From Prevotellaceae bacterium UBA1746 (GTDB lineage Bacteria; Bacteroidota; Bacteroidia; Bacteroidales; Bacteroidaceae): a stretch of 56,161 nt of DNA. This document shows positions 41,880-50,408 of the stretch, one piece after another. Each line of letters begins with the position of its first letter. Position 1 is the stretch's first letter. A model generated the notes under the pieces. The model had not been told where the DNA came from and ran no database searches. It was given only the letters and a program-made list of their open reading frames with translations. Made by a program: the position numbers and the translations under genes. Location: positions 1 to 56,161 of the forward strand of contig DCHS01000001.1 of the NCBI GenBank assembly GCA_002314875.1, read 5' to 3'.

Positions 41880-42869
41880 CTAAGCCCTTCCATGCTTCCA
41901 AATCTGCCAACTATTGATCATGTTTTGCCAGAGAAGGTAGGCGCCAGGAGCAAGTGCTGACTCGGGCGCAAGAAAACTCATTGCAATCCAAATACTCAGT
42001 ACTGTGTTTTTCTGGCCGAGACTTTGACCGGCACTAATCTTATCTCCGAAAACATGGCCTACAGATTTGCCAATCGCAAACTGAATACCGCAGAGAACAC
42101 CAGCAGCAATGACAATGGCGATTTCCATTATGCCGCTGGCAGGTCCTGTCATGATGATTTTCATAATCTGCGCCACATTGACTACTGTGCAGATTGCCCA
42201 GAGATAAAAAGATTTGTCTTTTGCCGTTCTAACGAAGTATTCATGCCATGTGGGTACAAAAGCACGAAGAAAAAGCGCGATAAGCAAAGGAAAAACAATG
42301 GTAGGGAAAACACGTGTCAAAATCGTCCAGAAAAGTTCAAAGAAGGTCATGCCAATTCCTGGTTCCACCAGCGGATAGATGATTGGCACTGCCACTGCCG
42401 TCACCATGGACGAAATAACGGTGTAAGTCGTTGCTGTTGTGGGATTTCCTCCTATTTTCGCGGTCACTACAGCACCCACTGCTGCCATCGGTGCAATGGT
42501 GCAAGCCATCATTGCCTCCCAAAAGGCTTTGGAGTGACTGATTGTCAGTCCAAAAATATGCATTTCATGGTAACCGGCAGAGTCCCAGGATGTCTGAAGA
42601 ATTCCTGCTGCAATCGCTGATGTGGCCAGAATCTGGAATAGAACCAACAACAACTGATATGGACGAGGCTTCAATTCCTTCGGATCAATTTTGCAATACG
42701 TCATAAATAGCATTGCAAAAATCAACATCGGAAGAAAATAAGGAATAATACTGATGACCGCCGGCTTTACTGGTTGCAAAAGAGGCAAGCGAAAAGCAAA
42801 ATAGCCAATCACACCCAACGCCATACTGATAGGGAGGGTCCAGTCTTTGATAATTCTTGTAAATGACAT
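41880..42869 (-). CDS. BASS-family (bile acid:sodium symporter-like) transporter
   Basis: A 329-residue membrane protein with about ten helices. The family's two crossing-helix blocks are seen: EAMMACTIAPMAAVGAVVTAK with GGN following, and SAGQSLGQKNTVLSIWIAMS. BASS relatives carry bile acids, pantoate, pyruvate or other organic anions with sodium; the substrate here is unknown. The ATG at 42869 was chosen because the more upstream ATG at 42944 falls inside the rpmH terminator hairpin, and the added 25 residues are not needed for the first helix. It lies between rpmH and dcuB on the same strand, without a clear promoter. Confidence 0.8.
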   Translation of the reverse strand: MSFTRIIKDWTLPISMALGVIGYFAFRLPLLQPVKPAVISIIPYFLPMLIFAMLFMTYCKIDPKELKPRPYQLLLVLFQILATSAIAAGILQTSWDSAGYHEMHIFGLTISHSKAFWEAMMACTIAPMAAVGAVVTAKIGGNPTTATTYTVISSMVTAVAVPIIYPLVEPGIGMTFFELFWTILTRVFPTIVFPLLIALFLRAFVPTWHEYFVRTAKDKSFYLWAICTVVNVAQIMKIIMTGPASGIMEIAIVIAAGVLCGIQFAIGKSVGHVFGDKISAGQSLGQKNTVLSIWIAMSFLAPESALAPGAYLLWQNMINSWQIWKHGRA

Positions 42870-42934
42870 AACTAAACTGAGTAACAAGTTAAAAGTCAAA
42901 AGATAAAAGCCTAAATTTTGAGAGGTAACAAAAA

Positions 42935-42962
42935 AGCGAGACATCTGTTAAGACATCTCGCT
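42935..42962 (-). terminator. Terminator of rpmH
   Basis: AGCGAGA/TCTCGCT arms with further inner pairing, followed on the minus strand by TTTTTTTG. It lies 32 nt after the rpmH stop. Confidence 0.8.
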
Positions 42963-42994
42963 GTTTGTATTCCTATAAGAGAGTCAGGAAAGAA

Positions 42995-43153
42995 TTACTT
43001 CTTGCCGTGAACTTCATCGGATACGGTAAGCTTCTTGCGGCCCTTTGCGCGGCGGGCTGCGAGAACGCGACGACCATTAGCGGTCTGCATGCGCTGACGG
43101 AAACCGTGCTTGTTGTTGCGCTTGCGATTGTGAGGTTGGAATGTTCTTTTCAT
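42995..43153 (-). CDS. rpmH: 50S ribosomal protein L34
   Basis: A 52-residue ribosomal protein too short for most length cut-offs. The translation starts MKRTFQPHNRKRNNKHGFRQ and continues RMQTANGRRVLAARRAKGR, the invariant L34 sequence; it ends KKLTVSDEVHGKK. It binds 23S rRNA in the large subunit. It has a clean promoter about 68 nt upstream and a hairpin terminator, so it is transcribed alone. In many phyla rpmH sits beside dnaA and the origin, but neither dnaA nor rnpA is adjacent here. Confidence 0.97.
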   Translation of the reverse strand: MKRTFQPHNRKRNNKHGFRQRMQTANGRRVLAARRAKGRKKLTVSDEVHGKK

Positions 43154-43220
43154 TTTGTTTTATATCGATATAATTATTATTTTCAAATGCTCACGCATTC
43201 TTTTTGGGGTTTTCGAACGG

Positions 43221-43251
43221 CAAAATTAGGCATAATTTCCCATTCTGCAAA
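43221..43251 (-). promoter_or_regulatory. Promoter of rpmH
   Basis: TTTG (43248-43251) and TAATTTTG (43221-43228) on the minus strand are 19 bp apart. The leader is about 60 nt. Confidence 0.65.
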
Positions 43252-43359
43252 GTTTTCTAGGGAAATATTTCGTTATAACGGCCCCAAAAGGGAGATTTTG
43301 CAAAGTTTAAGGTACACTTAGCACCTTCAAAACTTGCTTTACTCTAATTATTAGGCTAT

Positions 43360-44454
43360 TTAGAGAGCAGCAAAACGCTTTGCCTGTTCTGCAATAAGAT
43401 CAGCATCTTCGAAGTAGTTAATCTTCATTGCACGGCGAACTTCTGACAATGTTTCTGCGGCAACATTACGAGCGTCTTCAGTACCCTTGCGGAGGATTTC
43501 GTAAACAGCGGGAATGTCCTTCTGCCACTCAGCACGACGCTGACGCATAGGTTCGAGACGGGCGTTGAGGATATTAAGGAGGAGCTTCTTACAAGTACCA
43601 TCGCCAAGGCCACCCTTCGTGTAGTGAGCCTTCAGTTCGTCGAGGCATGCATATTCAGGAAGGAAAAGACCGAAGTCTTCATCGGTAGCAAATGCATCGA
43701 GATAGGTAAAAACAGTATTACCTTCAAGATGACCAGGCTGTTCAATGTGGATGTGCTCAGGATCGGTAAACATCGCATTCACCTTTTTCTTGAGTTCCTT
43801 AGCAGTGTCACTGAGGTAGATACAGTTACCAAGGCTCTTGGACATCTTTGCCTTACCATCGATACCCGGGAGACGACAGCAAACAGCATTGGAAGGAAGC
43901 ATAATCTGAGGTTCCACAAGGGTAGGACCATAGATATTGTTGAAACGGCGCACGATTTCGGTAGCCTGCTCTATCATCGGCTTCTGGTCTTCACCAGCAG
44001 GGATGGTGGTTGCCTTGAAGGCTGTGATATCTGCAGCCTGACTGATAGGATAAGTGAAGAAACCAACAGGAATGCTCTCGCCGGCAAAACCACGCATCTG
44101 AATTTCAGTCTTTACAGTGGGGTTACGCTGCAAACGGCTTACGCTGACCATATCCATGAAATAGAAGGTCAATTCGCAAAGCTCAGGAATCTGGCTCTGG
44201 ATGAAGAGAGTTACCTTTTCAGGATCGAGACCAGCTGAAAGATAGTCAAGTGCTACTTCAATAACGTTCTGACGTACCTTTTCAGGATTATCAATATTAT
44301 CGGTCAAAGCCTGAGCATCGGCGATGAAGACAAACATCTTCTTGAAATCACCTTCGTTCTGCAGTTCCACACGACGGCGGAGACTTCCAACATAATGACC
44401 AATATGGAGGCGACCAGTAGGACGGTCACCGGTAAGAATTATCTTTTCGGACAT
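43360..44454 (-). CDS. trpS: Tryptophan--tRNA ligase
   Basis: A 364-residue class I aminoacyl-tRNA synthetase that charges tRNA-Trp. The HIGH motif lies in GDRPTGRLHIGHYVGSL and the KMSKS motif is intact (KAKMSKSLGNCI). The ATG at 44454 gives the family-typical beginning MSEKIILTGDRPTG; the frame extends 22 codons upstream, but that part overlaps the promoter. It is some 30 residues longer than the E. coli enzyme, as is usual in this phylum. It has its own promoter over the end of the upstream hydrolase gene. Confidence 0.96.
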   Translation of the reverse strand: MSEKIILTGDRPTGRLHIGHYVGSLRRRVELQNEGDFKKMFVFIADAQALTDNIDNPEKVRQNVIEVALDYLSAGLDPEKVTLFIQSQIPELCELTFYFMDMVSVSRLQRNPTVKTEIQMRGFAGESIPVGFFTYPISQAADITAFKATTIPAGEDQKPMIEQATEIVRRFNNIYGPTLVEPQIMLPSNAVCCRLPGIDGKAKMSKSLGNCIYLSDTAKELKKKVNAMFTDPEHIHIEQPGHLEGNTVFTYLDAFATDEDFGLFLPEYACLDELKAHYTKGGLGDGTCKKLLLNILNARLEPMRQRRAEWQKDIPAVYEILRKGTEDARNVAAETLSEVRRAMKINYFEDADLIAEQAKRFAAL

Positions 44455-44489
44455 ATTTTGTATATTTTTATTCAAAAGGAATGAGGCCG

Positions 44490-44521
44490 CAAAGTTACAA
44501 AGTTCTTGGCAAGTGACCAAA
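44490..44521 (-). promoter_or_regulatory. Promoter of trpS
   Basis: TTTG (44518-44521) and TAACTTTG (44490-44497) on the minus strand are 20 bp apart, immediately after the stop of the MBL-fold gene. This supports the start at 44454. Confidence 0.6.
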
Positions 44522-44522
44522 C

Positions 44523-45425
44523 TTAAACCTCAATTTCAAGACCATCGTATGCAAAATGGATGTTTTCTGGCAGCTTTGCTTCGCTATCCACCTGCCGCCA
44601 AGCACCATGGCTCATATGAATGAAATAGGTCTGATTTGCATTCACTTTCTTTGCAAAAGCAAGGGCTTCATCAATGCTCTGATGCGTAGGATGGGGCTCT
44701 ATTCTTAGTGCATTAACAACAAGTGTCTTTACACCTTTCAACTTGTGCATTTCTGTTTCGGGAACCTCAGTGATATCGGTCAGATAGGCAAAATCACCGA
44801 TACGGAATCCCACCATTGGAAGTCTTCCATGCATCACGCGAATTGGAATCACCGTAATTCCGTCGGGCTTTTCATCTCCTCTATTTATAATAAAAGGAGT
44901 TTCAATATCTATCTCATGCATCGTTAAATGCGGTGAACCAGGATAAGGATTAGCACTGAAACAATAGCTGAGATTGCGTTTGATAGTATCTGCCACATTA
45001 GGTTCTGCACAGATTTGCACGGTTTGAAGAACGGAGAAAGGACGAAGGTCGTCCAATCCACCCACATGATCATAGTGAATGTGGGTAATCAGCACCGCGT
45101 CAATGACAGGCAATGTGTAGTCGTATCTTCTCGATGCAGAGTACCCAGCAGCCTTAGCCTGGGCATCACTGGTCTCCACAGAGCTACGCGATTTAAAAGG
45201 CAACAACGGATAATCCGTCTGAGGATGTGTCTTTACAAATCGAAGCATCTGCTGTCGGAAATCGGGGCCACAGTCTATCAAAACAAGCCTGTGCTCGTCT
45301 GTCTCCAACAACGCGGAACACCTGGTACGTATGTCGCGAGGATCCAGCGAACGGCATACCTCGCACTGGCATCCCACTTGAGGAACGCCAGTGGAAGTTC
45401 CCGTTCCTAAAAAATAGAGTCTCAT
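44523..45425 (-). CDS. MBL-fold metallo-hydrolase, PhnP-like
   Basis: A 300-residue metallo-beta-lactamase-fold enzyme. The metal motif is TH115-I-H117-Y-D119-H120VGG, with further ligands in DCGPDF and a C-terminal FIHMSHG. The opening GTGTSTGVPQVGCQCEVC carries a Cys cluster that binds a structural zinc in PhnP-type phosphodiesterases. Such proteins hydrolyse cyclic phosphates or act in lipoate or other salvage; the substrate here is unknown. Residues about 70-103 look like an insertion between the strands before the metal motif. The gene lies 68 nt upstream of the trpS start and may be co-transcribed with it in part. Confidence 0.8.
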   Translation of the reverse strand: MRLYFLGTGTSTGVPQVGCQCEVCRSLDPRDIRTRCSALLETDEHRLVLIDCGPDFRQQMLRFVKTHPQTDYPLLPFKSRSSVETSDAQAKAAGYSASRRYDYTLPVIDAVLITHIHYDHVGGLDDLRPFSVLQTVQICAEPNVADTIKRNLSYCFSANPYPGSPHLTMHEIDIETPFIINRGDEKPDGITVIPIRVMHGRLPMVGFRIGDFAYLTDITEVPETEMHKLKGVKTLVVNALRIEPHPTHQSIDEALAFAKKVNANQTYFIHMSHGAWRQVDSEAKLPENIHFAYDGLEIEV

Positions 45426-45516
45426 GTTATTTCAAGAAGTCCCCACCCTCCGAAGAAGATAGGGACAAATATGTTTCTTGTCAAATTAAGCTCAACGCTT
45501 ATGGACTAAAAGGCTA

Positions 45517-46746
45517 TTAGAAGCGAACGTACATTTCTGCCCAAAGCTGGCTGTAACCGGTATGGGTATCTACAACCTTCTTATCAACATAGTTGTACTG
45601 AGCCTGGAAGAAAAGATTCTTGGTGAACTTGAAGTTCAGTGCAGCACTGTATATACTGTTCATATTGTCGGTATCTGCAAAGTCGCGATAGAGGTCATAC
45701 TTGACATAGGCCTTGAGCCATTTCTTGCAAGGAATACCAAGGGTTGCATAGAAAGCATCAGCGGTATAGTTGCCCTTGTTCTTGGTCAATACGCCATCGA
45801 CATAGTCAGAAATCTTATGACCATAACTGCGAGCATATTCTGCACGAACGGTCCAGTCGCTTTCATACTTCACACCAAAGTCGAAACGGTTACGGTTAAC
45901 AGTTACGCCATTAGCAGTATAGGTACCCTTCCAACCAAATGCACCGATATAGAGGTTCTTGATAGGAACATACTGAACAGTTCCAATGAAGTCCTTCTTC
46001 TTGTCTGCATCAGTTACATTGATACCCTGACCATTGTAAACTGCCAACTGGTAGTGCAACTGAGCATGCTGGTCCTTCTTACTGGGGAAGAGATCACCCT
46101 GGACCTGGATACCAAGGTCACGACCACCATTGCTACCATTGTATTCTGCTGCGGTACGGTCAGAGAAACCGGATAGTTTCTTTACCAATTGTGAGTAGTC
46201 ACCCACACCGACATCAAAGGGATTGTAAGGATCTTCAAAGGTGAAAGCACGCTTGAACTGACCAGCCTTAACGCTGAACTGCTTCCAGTGAACCCATTCC
46301 AAAGTAGCGTCCTTAATATGAGGAGTCTTATTAACCTCCAACTGCAAACGATACTTGAAATCCTTGAAAACATAGCCGTCAACATAGAGACGAACGAGAC
46401 GAAGATTGAAACCACCACCAGCATTGGCAGAATTCTCAGGATTCTCCCAAGCATACTTACCAATGATATAGCCTCCGAACTTAACGGTCGGCTTCTGAGC
46501 CTTGCTCCATTCTTCGAGACGGTGACCATCTGTGGGAGTGCCTGCCATCAAGGTTTCATTATTGGAAAGACTACTGCCACCGAATTCACCGTCAACAACA
46601 CTATATTCGGGTTCGGGCGATTCTACAACTGCGGTTTCTACAGCCTCCTCATTTTCTGTTACAACAGCATTGCTTGCGATGTTGTCATTTGCCATAGCAC
46701 TCATTGAAGTCAAAGCGCAGGCACATACGAGATATTTAAGTTTCAT
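45517..46746 (-). CDS. OprO/OprP-type (phosphate-selective) porin
   Basis: A 409-residue outer-membrane barrel with a signal peptide (residues 1-19, ending AMAN). The OprO/P family blocks are clear: KPTVKFGGYIIGKYAW, GGGFNLRLVRLYVDGYVFKD, LEWVHWKQFSVKAGQFKRAF, ending in a terminal aromatic strand (LWAEMYVRF). Residues 20-80 are an acidic linker. The name implies phosphate or polyphosphate, but Bacteroidales members have varied or unknown ligands. No phosphate-regulation gene is adjacent. It stands alone with its promoter facing the PCMD gene. Confidence 0.85.
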   Translation of the reverse strand: MKLKYLVCACALTSMSAMANDNIASNAVVTENEEAVETAVVESPEPEYSVVDGEFGGSSLSNNETLMAGTPTDGHRLEEWSKAQKPTVKFGGYIIGKYAWENPENSANAGGGFNLRLVRLYVDGYVFKDFKYRLQLEVNKTPHIKDATLEWVHWKQFSVKAGQFKRAFTFEDPYNPFDVGVGDYSQLVKKLSGFSDRTAAEYNGSNGGRDLGIQVQGDLFPSKKDQHAQLHYQLAVYNGQGINVTDADKKKDFIGTVQYVPIKNLYIGAFGWKGTYTANGVTVNRNRFDFGVKYESDWTVRAEYARSYGHKISDYVDGVLTKNKGNYTADAFYATLGIPCKKWLKAYVKYDLYRDFADTDNMNSIYSAALNFKFTKNLFFQAQYNYVDKKVVDTHTGYSQLWAEMYVRF

Positions 46747-46771
46747 AAATAGGGTTTTATTATTTCGGCTG

Positions 46772-46779
46772 CAAAATTA
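46772..46779 (-). promoter_or_regulatory. -7 element of the OprO/P porin gene
   Basis: TAATTTTG on the minus strand, about 26 nt upstream of the ATG. No good TTTG is at the right distance, so the -33 part is weak. Confidence 0.4.
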
Positions 46780-46896
46780 AGAAAAAGTAGCGAAAGTCTA
46801 CTTATCAAATCTTTATTTAAATTAAAAAAGGACCGAAATTTCGCGGTTTATTACCAAAATTTCGTGGGCACAAGTGTTATTTCGCACATTTTTCCG

Positions 46897-46904
46897 TATT
46901 TTTG
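46897..46904 (+). promoter_or_regulatory. -7 element of the PCMD-protein gene, with structured leader
   Basis: TATTTTTG (46897-46904) has a weak -33. The resulting leader of about 120 nt contains a GCTCTGG/CCAGAGC hairpin (46920-46945). The rest of the 46747-47029 gap shows only AT-rich sequence. Confidence 0.4.
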
Positions 46905-47029
46905 CATGGTTTTGAACGCGCTCTGGTTTCTAAATAAGCCAGAGCAATCAAATAGTTCGTACTAACAAATAATCGAGACAACCCTAACGGTTCGCCCCAC
47001 TCCTCTAATATTATTAGAATCTCCAAAAC

Positions 47030-48055
47030 ATGAAAATCAAGAATATTGTCTTATCGACAATTGCATTCGCCGCCACCGGCGCTGCATACGCGATTCCTTT
47101 CACCACAGAAACTTTGGACGCTATGGGTGTTGATTATGCTTACACCAACATTCTGGCTCCTGAACAGATAGAGAGCGAAGAACTACTCCCCTACGGAAAC
47201 TTCGACAAATGGTATGTACGCAACATCACTGAGAGCAAGCTCCTTGGTGGTGGCACCAAAACGCTATACGAAGTTGCTCCCAACGGTTCTACCTCAGAAG
47301 CCAAGGCTTATGTTAATATGGGTGGAAGTCCTTGGGCTACCTCAAATGTCCTTGCCAAGCCAGCTGGTATCGTGAAGACCAACACTTCTGTTTATAAAGA
47401 AGCACGTGCCGGTCATGGTAGTTGCGCCAAGCTCTATACTCACCTGGAATCTGTCAAGGTACTCGGCATGGTAGACATAGAAGTACTTGCTGCAGGAAGT
47501 TTGTTCCTCGGCCAGATGATGGAACCCGTCAACAGTGCCAAGAATCCATATTCAAAGATGAATCTTGGTATCAAATTCACCAAACGTCCCAAAGCTATCG
47601 AATTTGACTACAAGACCAAGATTGTTGGTACTTCTACCCGCATCAAGAAGGGCGTTGGCAGTCGAACTACCGTTGCTGGTATGGACAAGGCCGAATGTGT
47701 CCTCTTCCTTCAGAAACGATGGGAAGATGAAAAGGGCAATATATATGCTACCCGTGTCGGAACCATGGTCCAGCGTTTTGATAAGAGCACAGCAAACTGG
47801 GTGAATAATGCGAAATTTACCATCCACTATGGTGATATCACCAAGCAGAGTTTCTATAATAGCGACATGGCACTCAATAGTACACGTTATGCCAAGAACT
47901 CCAAAGGTAAACTCGTTCCTGTCCAGGAAAAGAACTGGGATGGCAACGCTACTCCAACCCACATCAATCTTCAGTTCTCTTCCAGTCATGGTGGTGCTTA
48001 TGTTGGAACTGTTGGCAATACGCTGTGGCTCGACAATGTAAGAATGGTTTATTAA
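47030..48055 (+). CDS. PCMD-domain (putative carbohydrate metabolism) exported protein
   Basis: A 341-residue exported protein with a signal peptide (residues 1-22, ending GAAYA). The rest resembles the PCMD domain of Bacteroidetes: LPYGNFDKWYVRNITES, then AGSLFLGQM, KFTKRPKAIEFDYKTKIVG, and the closing GNTLWLDNVRMVY. The function of this domain is unproven; family members lie in carbohydrate-use loci and may bind glycans. It is followed by a terminator and then two glucokinase genes. No lipobox cysteine. Confidence 0.7.
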   Translation: MKIKNIVLSTIAFAATGAAYAIPFTTETLDAMGVDYAYTNILAPEQIESEELLPYGNFDKWYVRNITESKLLGGGTKTLYEVAPNGSTSEAKAYVNMGGSPWATSNVLAKPAGIVKTNTSVYKEARAGHGSCAKLYTHLESVKVLGMVDIEVLAAGSLFLGQMMEPVNSAKNPYSKMNLGIKFTKRPKAIEFDYKTKIVGTSTRIKKGVGSRTTVAGMDKAECVLFLQKRWEDEKGNIYATRVGTMVQRFDKSTANWVNNAKFTIHYGDITKQSFYNSDMALNSTRYAKNSKGKLVPVQEKNWDGNATPTHINLQFSSSHGGAYVGTVGNTLWLDNVRMVY

Positions 48056-48076
48056 AGACAAAAACAAAAAGACATA

Positions 48077-48112
48077 AGAGACTTTCGCCATTAAGCGAGA
48101 GTCTCTTTTTTG
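48077..48112 (+). terminator. Terminator of the PCMD-protein gene
   Basis: AGAGACTTTCGC (48077-48088) and GCGAGAGTCTCT (48095-48106) form a 12-position stem with one mismatch, followed by a T-run. Confidence 0.8.
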
Positions 48113-48142
48113 TAATCTCTGCTTAAAAAAAATGCAAAATAC

Positions 48143-48173
48143 TTGGCAGTTTTCAAGCAAAGTCGTAAATTTG
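48143..48173 (+). promoter_or_regulatory. Promoter of the glucokinase pair
   Basis: TTGG (48143-48146) and TAAATTTG (48166-48173) are 19 bp apart. The leader is about 28 nt to the ATG at 48206. Confidence 0.55.
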
Positions 48174-48205
48174 CTGCGCAATTAATTTATAAAAACAGAT
48201 ATACT

Positions 48206-49174
48206 ATGGAATTAGCAAACGAAAAGCCCTATGTTATTGGTCTTGACATGGGTGGTACCAACTCCGTATTTGGTATTGTTGACCAGCGTGGTAACATTGT
48301 AGCTCAGACTGCAATCAAGACAAAGGGTCATCCCGACATCAACGATTACGTAAAGGATTCTATCGAAGCTCTCCAGCCTGCACTTGATATGGTAGGTGGT
48401 ATTGAAAACATCCGTGGTATGGGTATCGGTGCTCCCAATGGTAACTACTATAGCGGTACCATCGAATATGCTCCCAATCTCGAATGGAAGGGCATCGTTC
48501 CTATTGCTGAACTTTTCGAAAAGGCTCTTGGTATCCCCGTTCGCGTAACCAATGACGCTAACGCTGCTGCTATGGGTGAAATGGCCTACGGTGTAGCAAA
48601 GGGTATGAAGAACTTCATCATGATTACCCTTGGTACTGGTGTAGGTTCTGGTATCGTTGTAGACGGCAAGCTCGTTTACGGTTGCGATGGTTTCGCAGGT
48701 GAATTGGGTCACCTCGTTGTTGACCACACTGAAGAAGGTCGCGAATGTGGTTGCGGCCGTAAGGGTTGTCTCGAATGCTACTGCTCTGCTACTGGTGTTG
48801 CTCGCACTGCTCGCGAATTCCTCGCAAAGAGCGATGCTCCCAGTCCTCTCCGTGAACTCGACCCCGACAACATCACCAGTTTCGATGTATTCCAGGCAGC
48901 AGAAAAGGGCGACCAGATTGCTCTCGATATCTTCAACTTTACTGGTGAACTCCTTGGTCGCAGCTGCGCTGACTTCGCTACTTTCAGCAGTCCTGAAGCA
49001 TTTGTATTCTTCGGTGGTCTCTGCAAGGCAGGTCATTACATCATGGATCCCATCAAGAAAGCTTACGACGAGCATATCCTCAACATCTATAAGGGTAAGG
49101 CTCAGCTCCTCGTATCATCACTCAAGGGTAGCGAAGCTGCCGTTCTCGGTGCATCTGCAATCGGTTGGGAATAA
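48206..49174 (+). CDS. ROK-family glucokinase, copy 1
   Basis: A 322-residue sugar kinase. The ATP-binding start VIGLDMGGTNSVFGIVDQRG and the ROK zinc motif ELGHL … CGCGRKGCLECYC (about residues 168-190) are complete. It probably phosphorylates glucose at C6 for glycolysis; other hexoses are possible in this family. The ATG at 48206 is preferred over an upstream in-frame start because it lies correctly after the promoter. A second, closely similar gene follows 47 nt downstream. Codon choice is highly biased, suggesting strong expression. Confidence 0.9.
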   Translation: MELANEKPYVIGLDMGGTNSVFGIVDQRGNIVAQTAIKTKGHPDINDYVKDSIEALQPALDMVGGIENIRGMGIGAPNGNYYSGTIEYAPNLEWKGIVPIAELFEKALGIPVRVTNDANAAAMGEMAYGVAKGMKNFIMITLGTGVGSGIVVDGKLVYGCDGFAGELGHLVVDHTEEGRECGCGRKGCLECYCSATGVARTAREFLAKSDAPSPLRELDPDNITSFDVFQAAEKGDQIALDIFNFTGELLGRSCADFATFSSPEAFVFFGGLCKAGHYIMDPIKKAYDEHILNIYKGKAQLLVSSLKGSEAAVLGASAIGWE

Positions 49175-49221
49175 TTGACAAGATAAAAGTTAAAAGTCGA
49201 AAATATAAGCAAAACGTTTTT

Positions 49222-50190
49222 ATGGAATCAATTGATACTGAAAAGCAATATGTAATTGGTCTCGATATGGGCGGTACAAATTCCGTCTTCGGTATTGTAG
49301 ATCAGCGTGGTAACATCGTCGCTCAGACTGTAATCAGCACCAAGGCATATCCCGTTGTACACGATTATGTTAAGGCTGGTGTTGAAGCTCTTCAACCCGC
49401 TCTCGAACTCGTAGGTGGTATTGAGAATGTACGCGGTATGGGTATCGGTGCTCCCAACGGCAACTACTACAATGGTACTATCGAATACGCTGCTAACCTT
49501 GCATGGGGCGGTGTTGTACCTATCGCTGAACTTTTCAGCCACACTCTCGGCGGTATTCCCGTTCGCGTTACCAATGATGCAAACGCTGCTGCTATGGGCG
49601 AAATGGCTTATGGTGCTGCAAAGGGTATGAAGAACTGGATTATGATCACCCTTGGTACCGGTGTAGGTTCTGGTATCGTTGTTGATGGTAATGTAGTTTA
49701 CGGTTCTGACGGTTTCGCAGGTGAACTTGGTCATGTTATCGCAGAACGCGATGGTCGCCAGTGCGGTTGTGGCCGTAAGGGTTGTCTTGAATGCTATTGC
49801 TCTGCTACCGGTGTTACTCGCACCGCTCGCGAATTCCTTGCAAAGAGTACGGAACCCAGTCCTCTCCGTGATCTCGATCCCGAAAAGATTACCAGCTACG
49901 ATGTATTCCTCGCTGCTGAAAAGGGCGATAAGATTGCACTCGATATCTTTAACTTCACCGGTGAAATTCTCGGTCGTGCTTGTGCAGACTTTGCTTGCTT
50001 CAACAGTCCTGAAGCATTCGTATTCTTCGGTGGTCTGACCAAGGCTGGTCATTACATTATGGATCCCATCAAGAAGGCATACGACGAAAATGTTCTTACC
50101 AACTATAAGGGTAAGGCTCTCTTCTGCGTTTCTGCTCTCAAGGGTAGCGAGGCTGCCGTTCTCGGTGCTTCTGCTCTCGGTTGGGAATAA
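49222..50190 (+). CDS. ROK-family glucokinase, copy 2
   Basis: A 322-residue paralogue of the preceding gene, equal in length and alike over the whole protein. Shared blocks include VIGLDMGGTNSVFGIVDQRG and CGCGRKGCLECYC. Differences cluster around residues 70-130 (NLAWGGVVPIAELFSHTL versus NLEWKGIVPIAELFEKAL), 166-176 and the C-terminus. It therefore arose by tandem duplication with subsequent divergence. Both copies keep catalytic motifs, so neither seems decayed. It is probably co-transcribed from the promoter at 48143; a terminator follows. Confidence 0.9.
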   Translation: MESIDTEKQYVIGLDMGGTNSVFGIVDQRGNIVAQTVISTKAYPVVHDYVKAGVEALQPALELVGGIENVRGMGIGAPNGNYYNGTIEYAANLAWGGVVPIAELFSHTLGGIPVRVTNDANAAAMGEMAYGAAKGMKNWIMITLGTGVGSGIVVDGNVVYGSDGFAGELGHVIAERDGRQCGCGRKGCLECYCSATGVTRTAREFLAKSTEPSPLRDLDPEKITSYDVFLAAEKGDKIALDIFNFTGEILGRACADFACFNSPEAFVFFGGLTKAGHYIMDPIKKAYDENVLTNYKGKALFCVSALKGSEAAVLGASALGWE

Positions 50191-50245
50191 TAACAAGTTA
50201 AATGTTGGGAGTAAAGAGTTAAACTTTGCTTTCACCAAATGATAG

Positions 50246-50277
50246 AAAGAAGTCGCGAGTTCGCGGCTTCTTTTTTT
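50246..50277 (+). terminator. Terminator after the glucokinase pair
   Basis: An AAAGAAGTCGCG/CGCGGCTTCTTT stem with one mismatch, followed by a T-run ending in TTTG. Confidence 0.8.
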
Positions 50278-50354
50278 GTTACACTTTTCATTTTGCAAGC
50301 AAAAGTGGAAAAAAGGAGGCTAAATGACAGTTTTTTCGATTTTTGCGCCAATAC

Positions 50355-50378
50355 TCTCGCGAGAATTTAGTACCTTTG
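50355..50378 (+). promoter_or_regulatory. nadC promoter with TCTCGCGAGA palindrome
   Basis: A TACCTTTG -7 element (50371-50378) lies about 30 nt before the ATG. No -33 TTTG is at 19-21 bp; instead a perfect 10-bp palindrome TCTCGCGAGA (50355-50364) sits where a regulator could bind, 6 bp from the -7 box. Confidence 0.4.
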
Positions 50379-50408
50379 CAAAAATCATATACTCATAACC
50401 CGACAACT

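Noticed and set aside
42870..42944. N-terminal extension of the BASS transporter from an ATG at 42944
   Set aside because: That ATG lies inside the rpmH terminator hairpin, so the start at 42869 is far more likely.
42995..43360. Chromosomal origin next to rpmH
   Set aside because: No dnaA, rnpA or cluster of DnaA boxes is present, and rpmH is not tied to the origin in all phyla.
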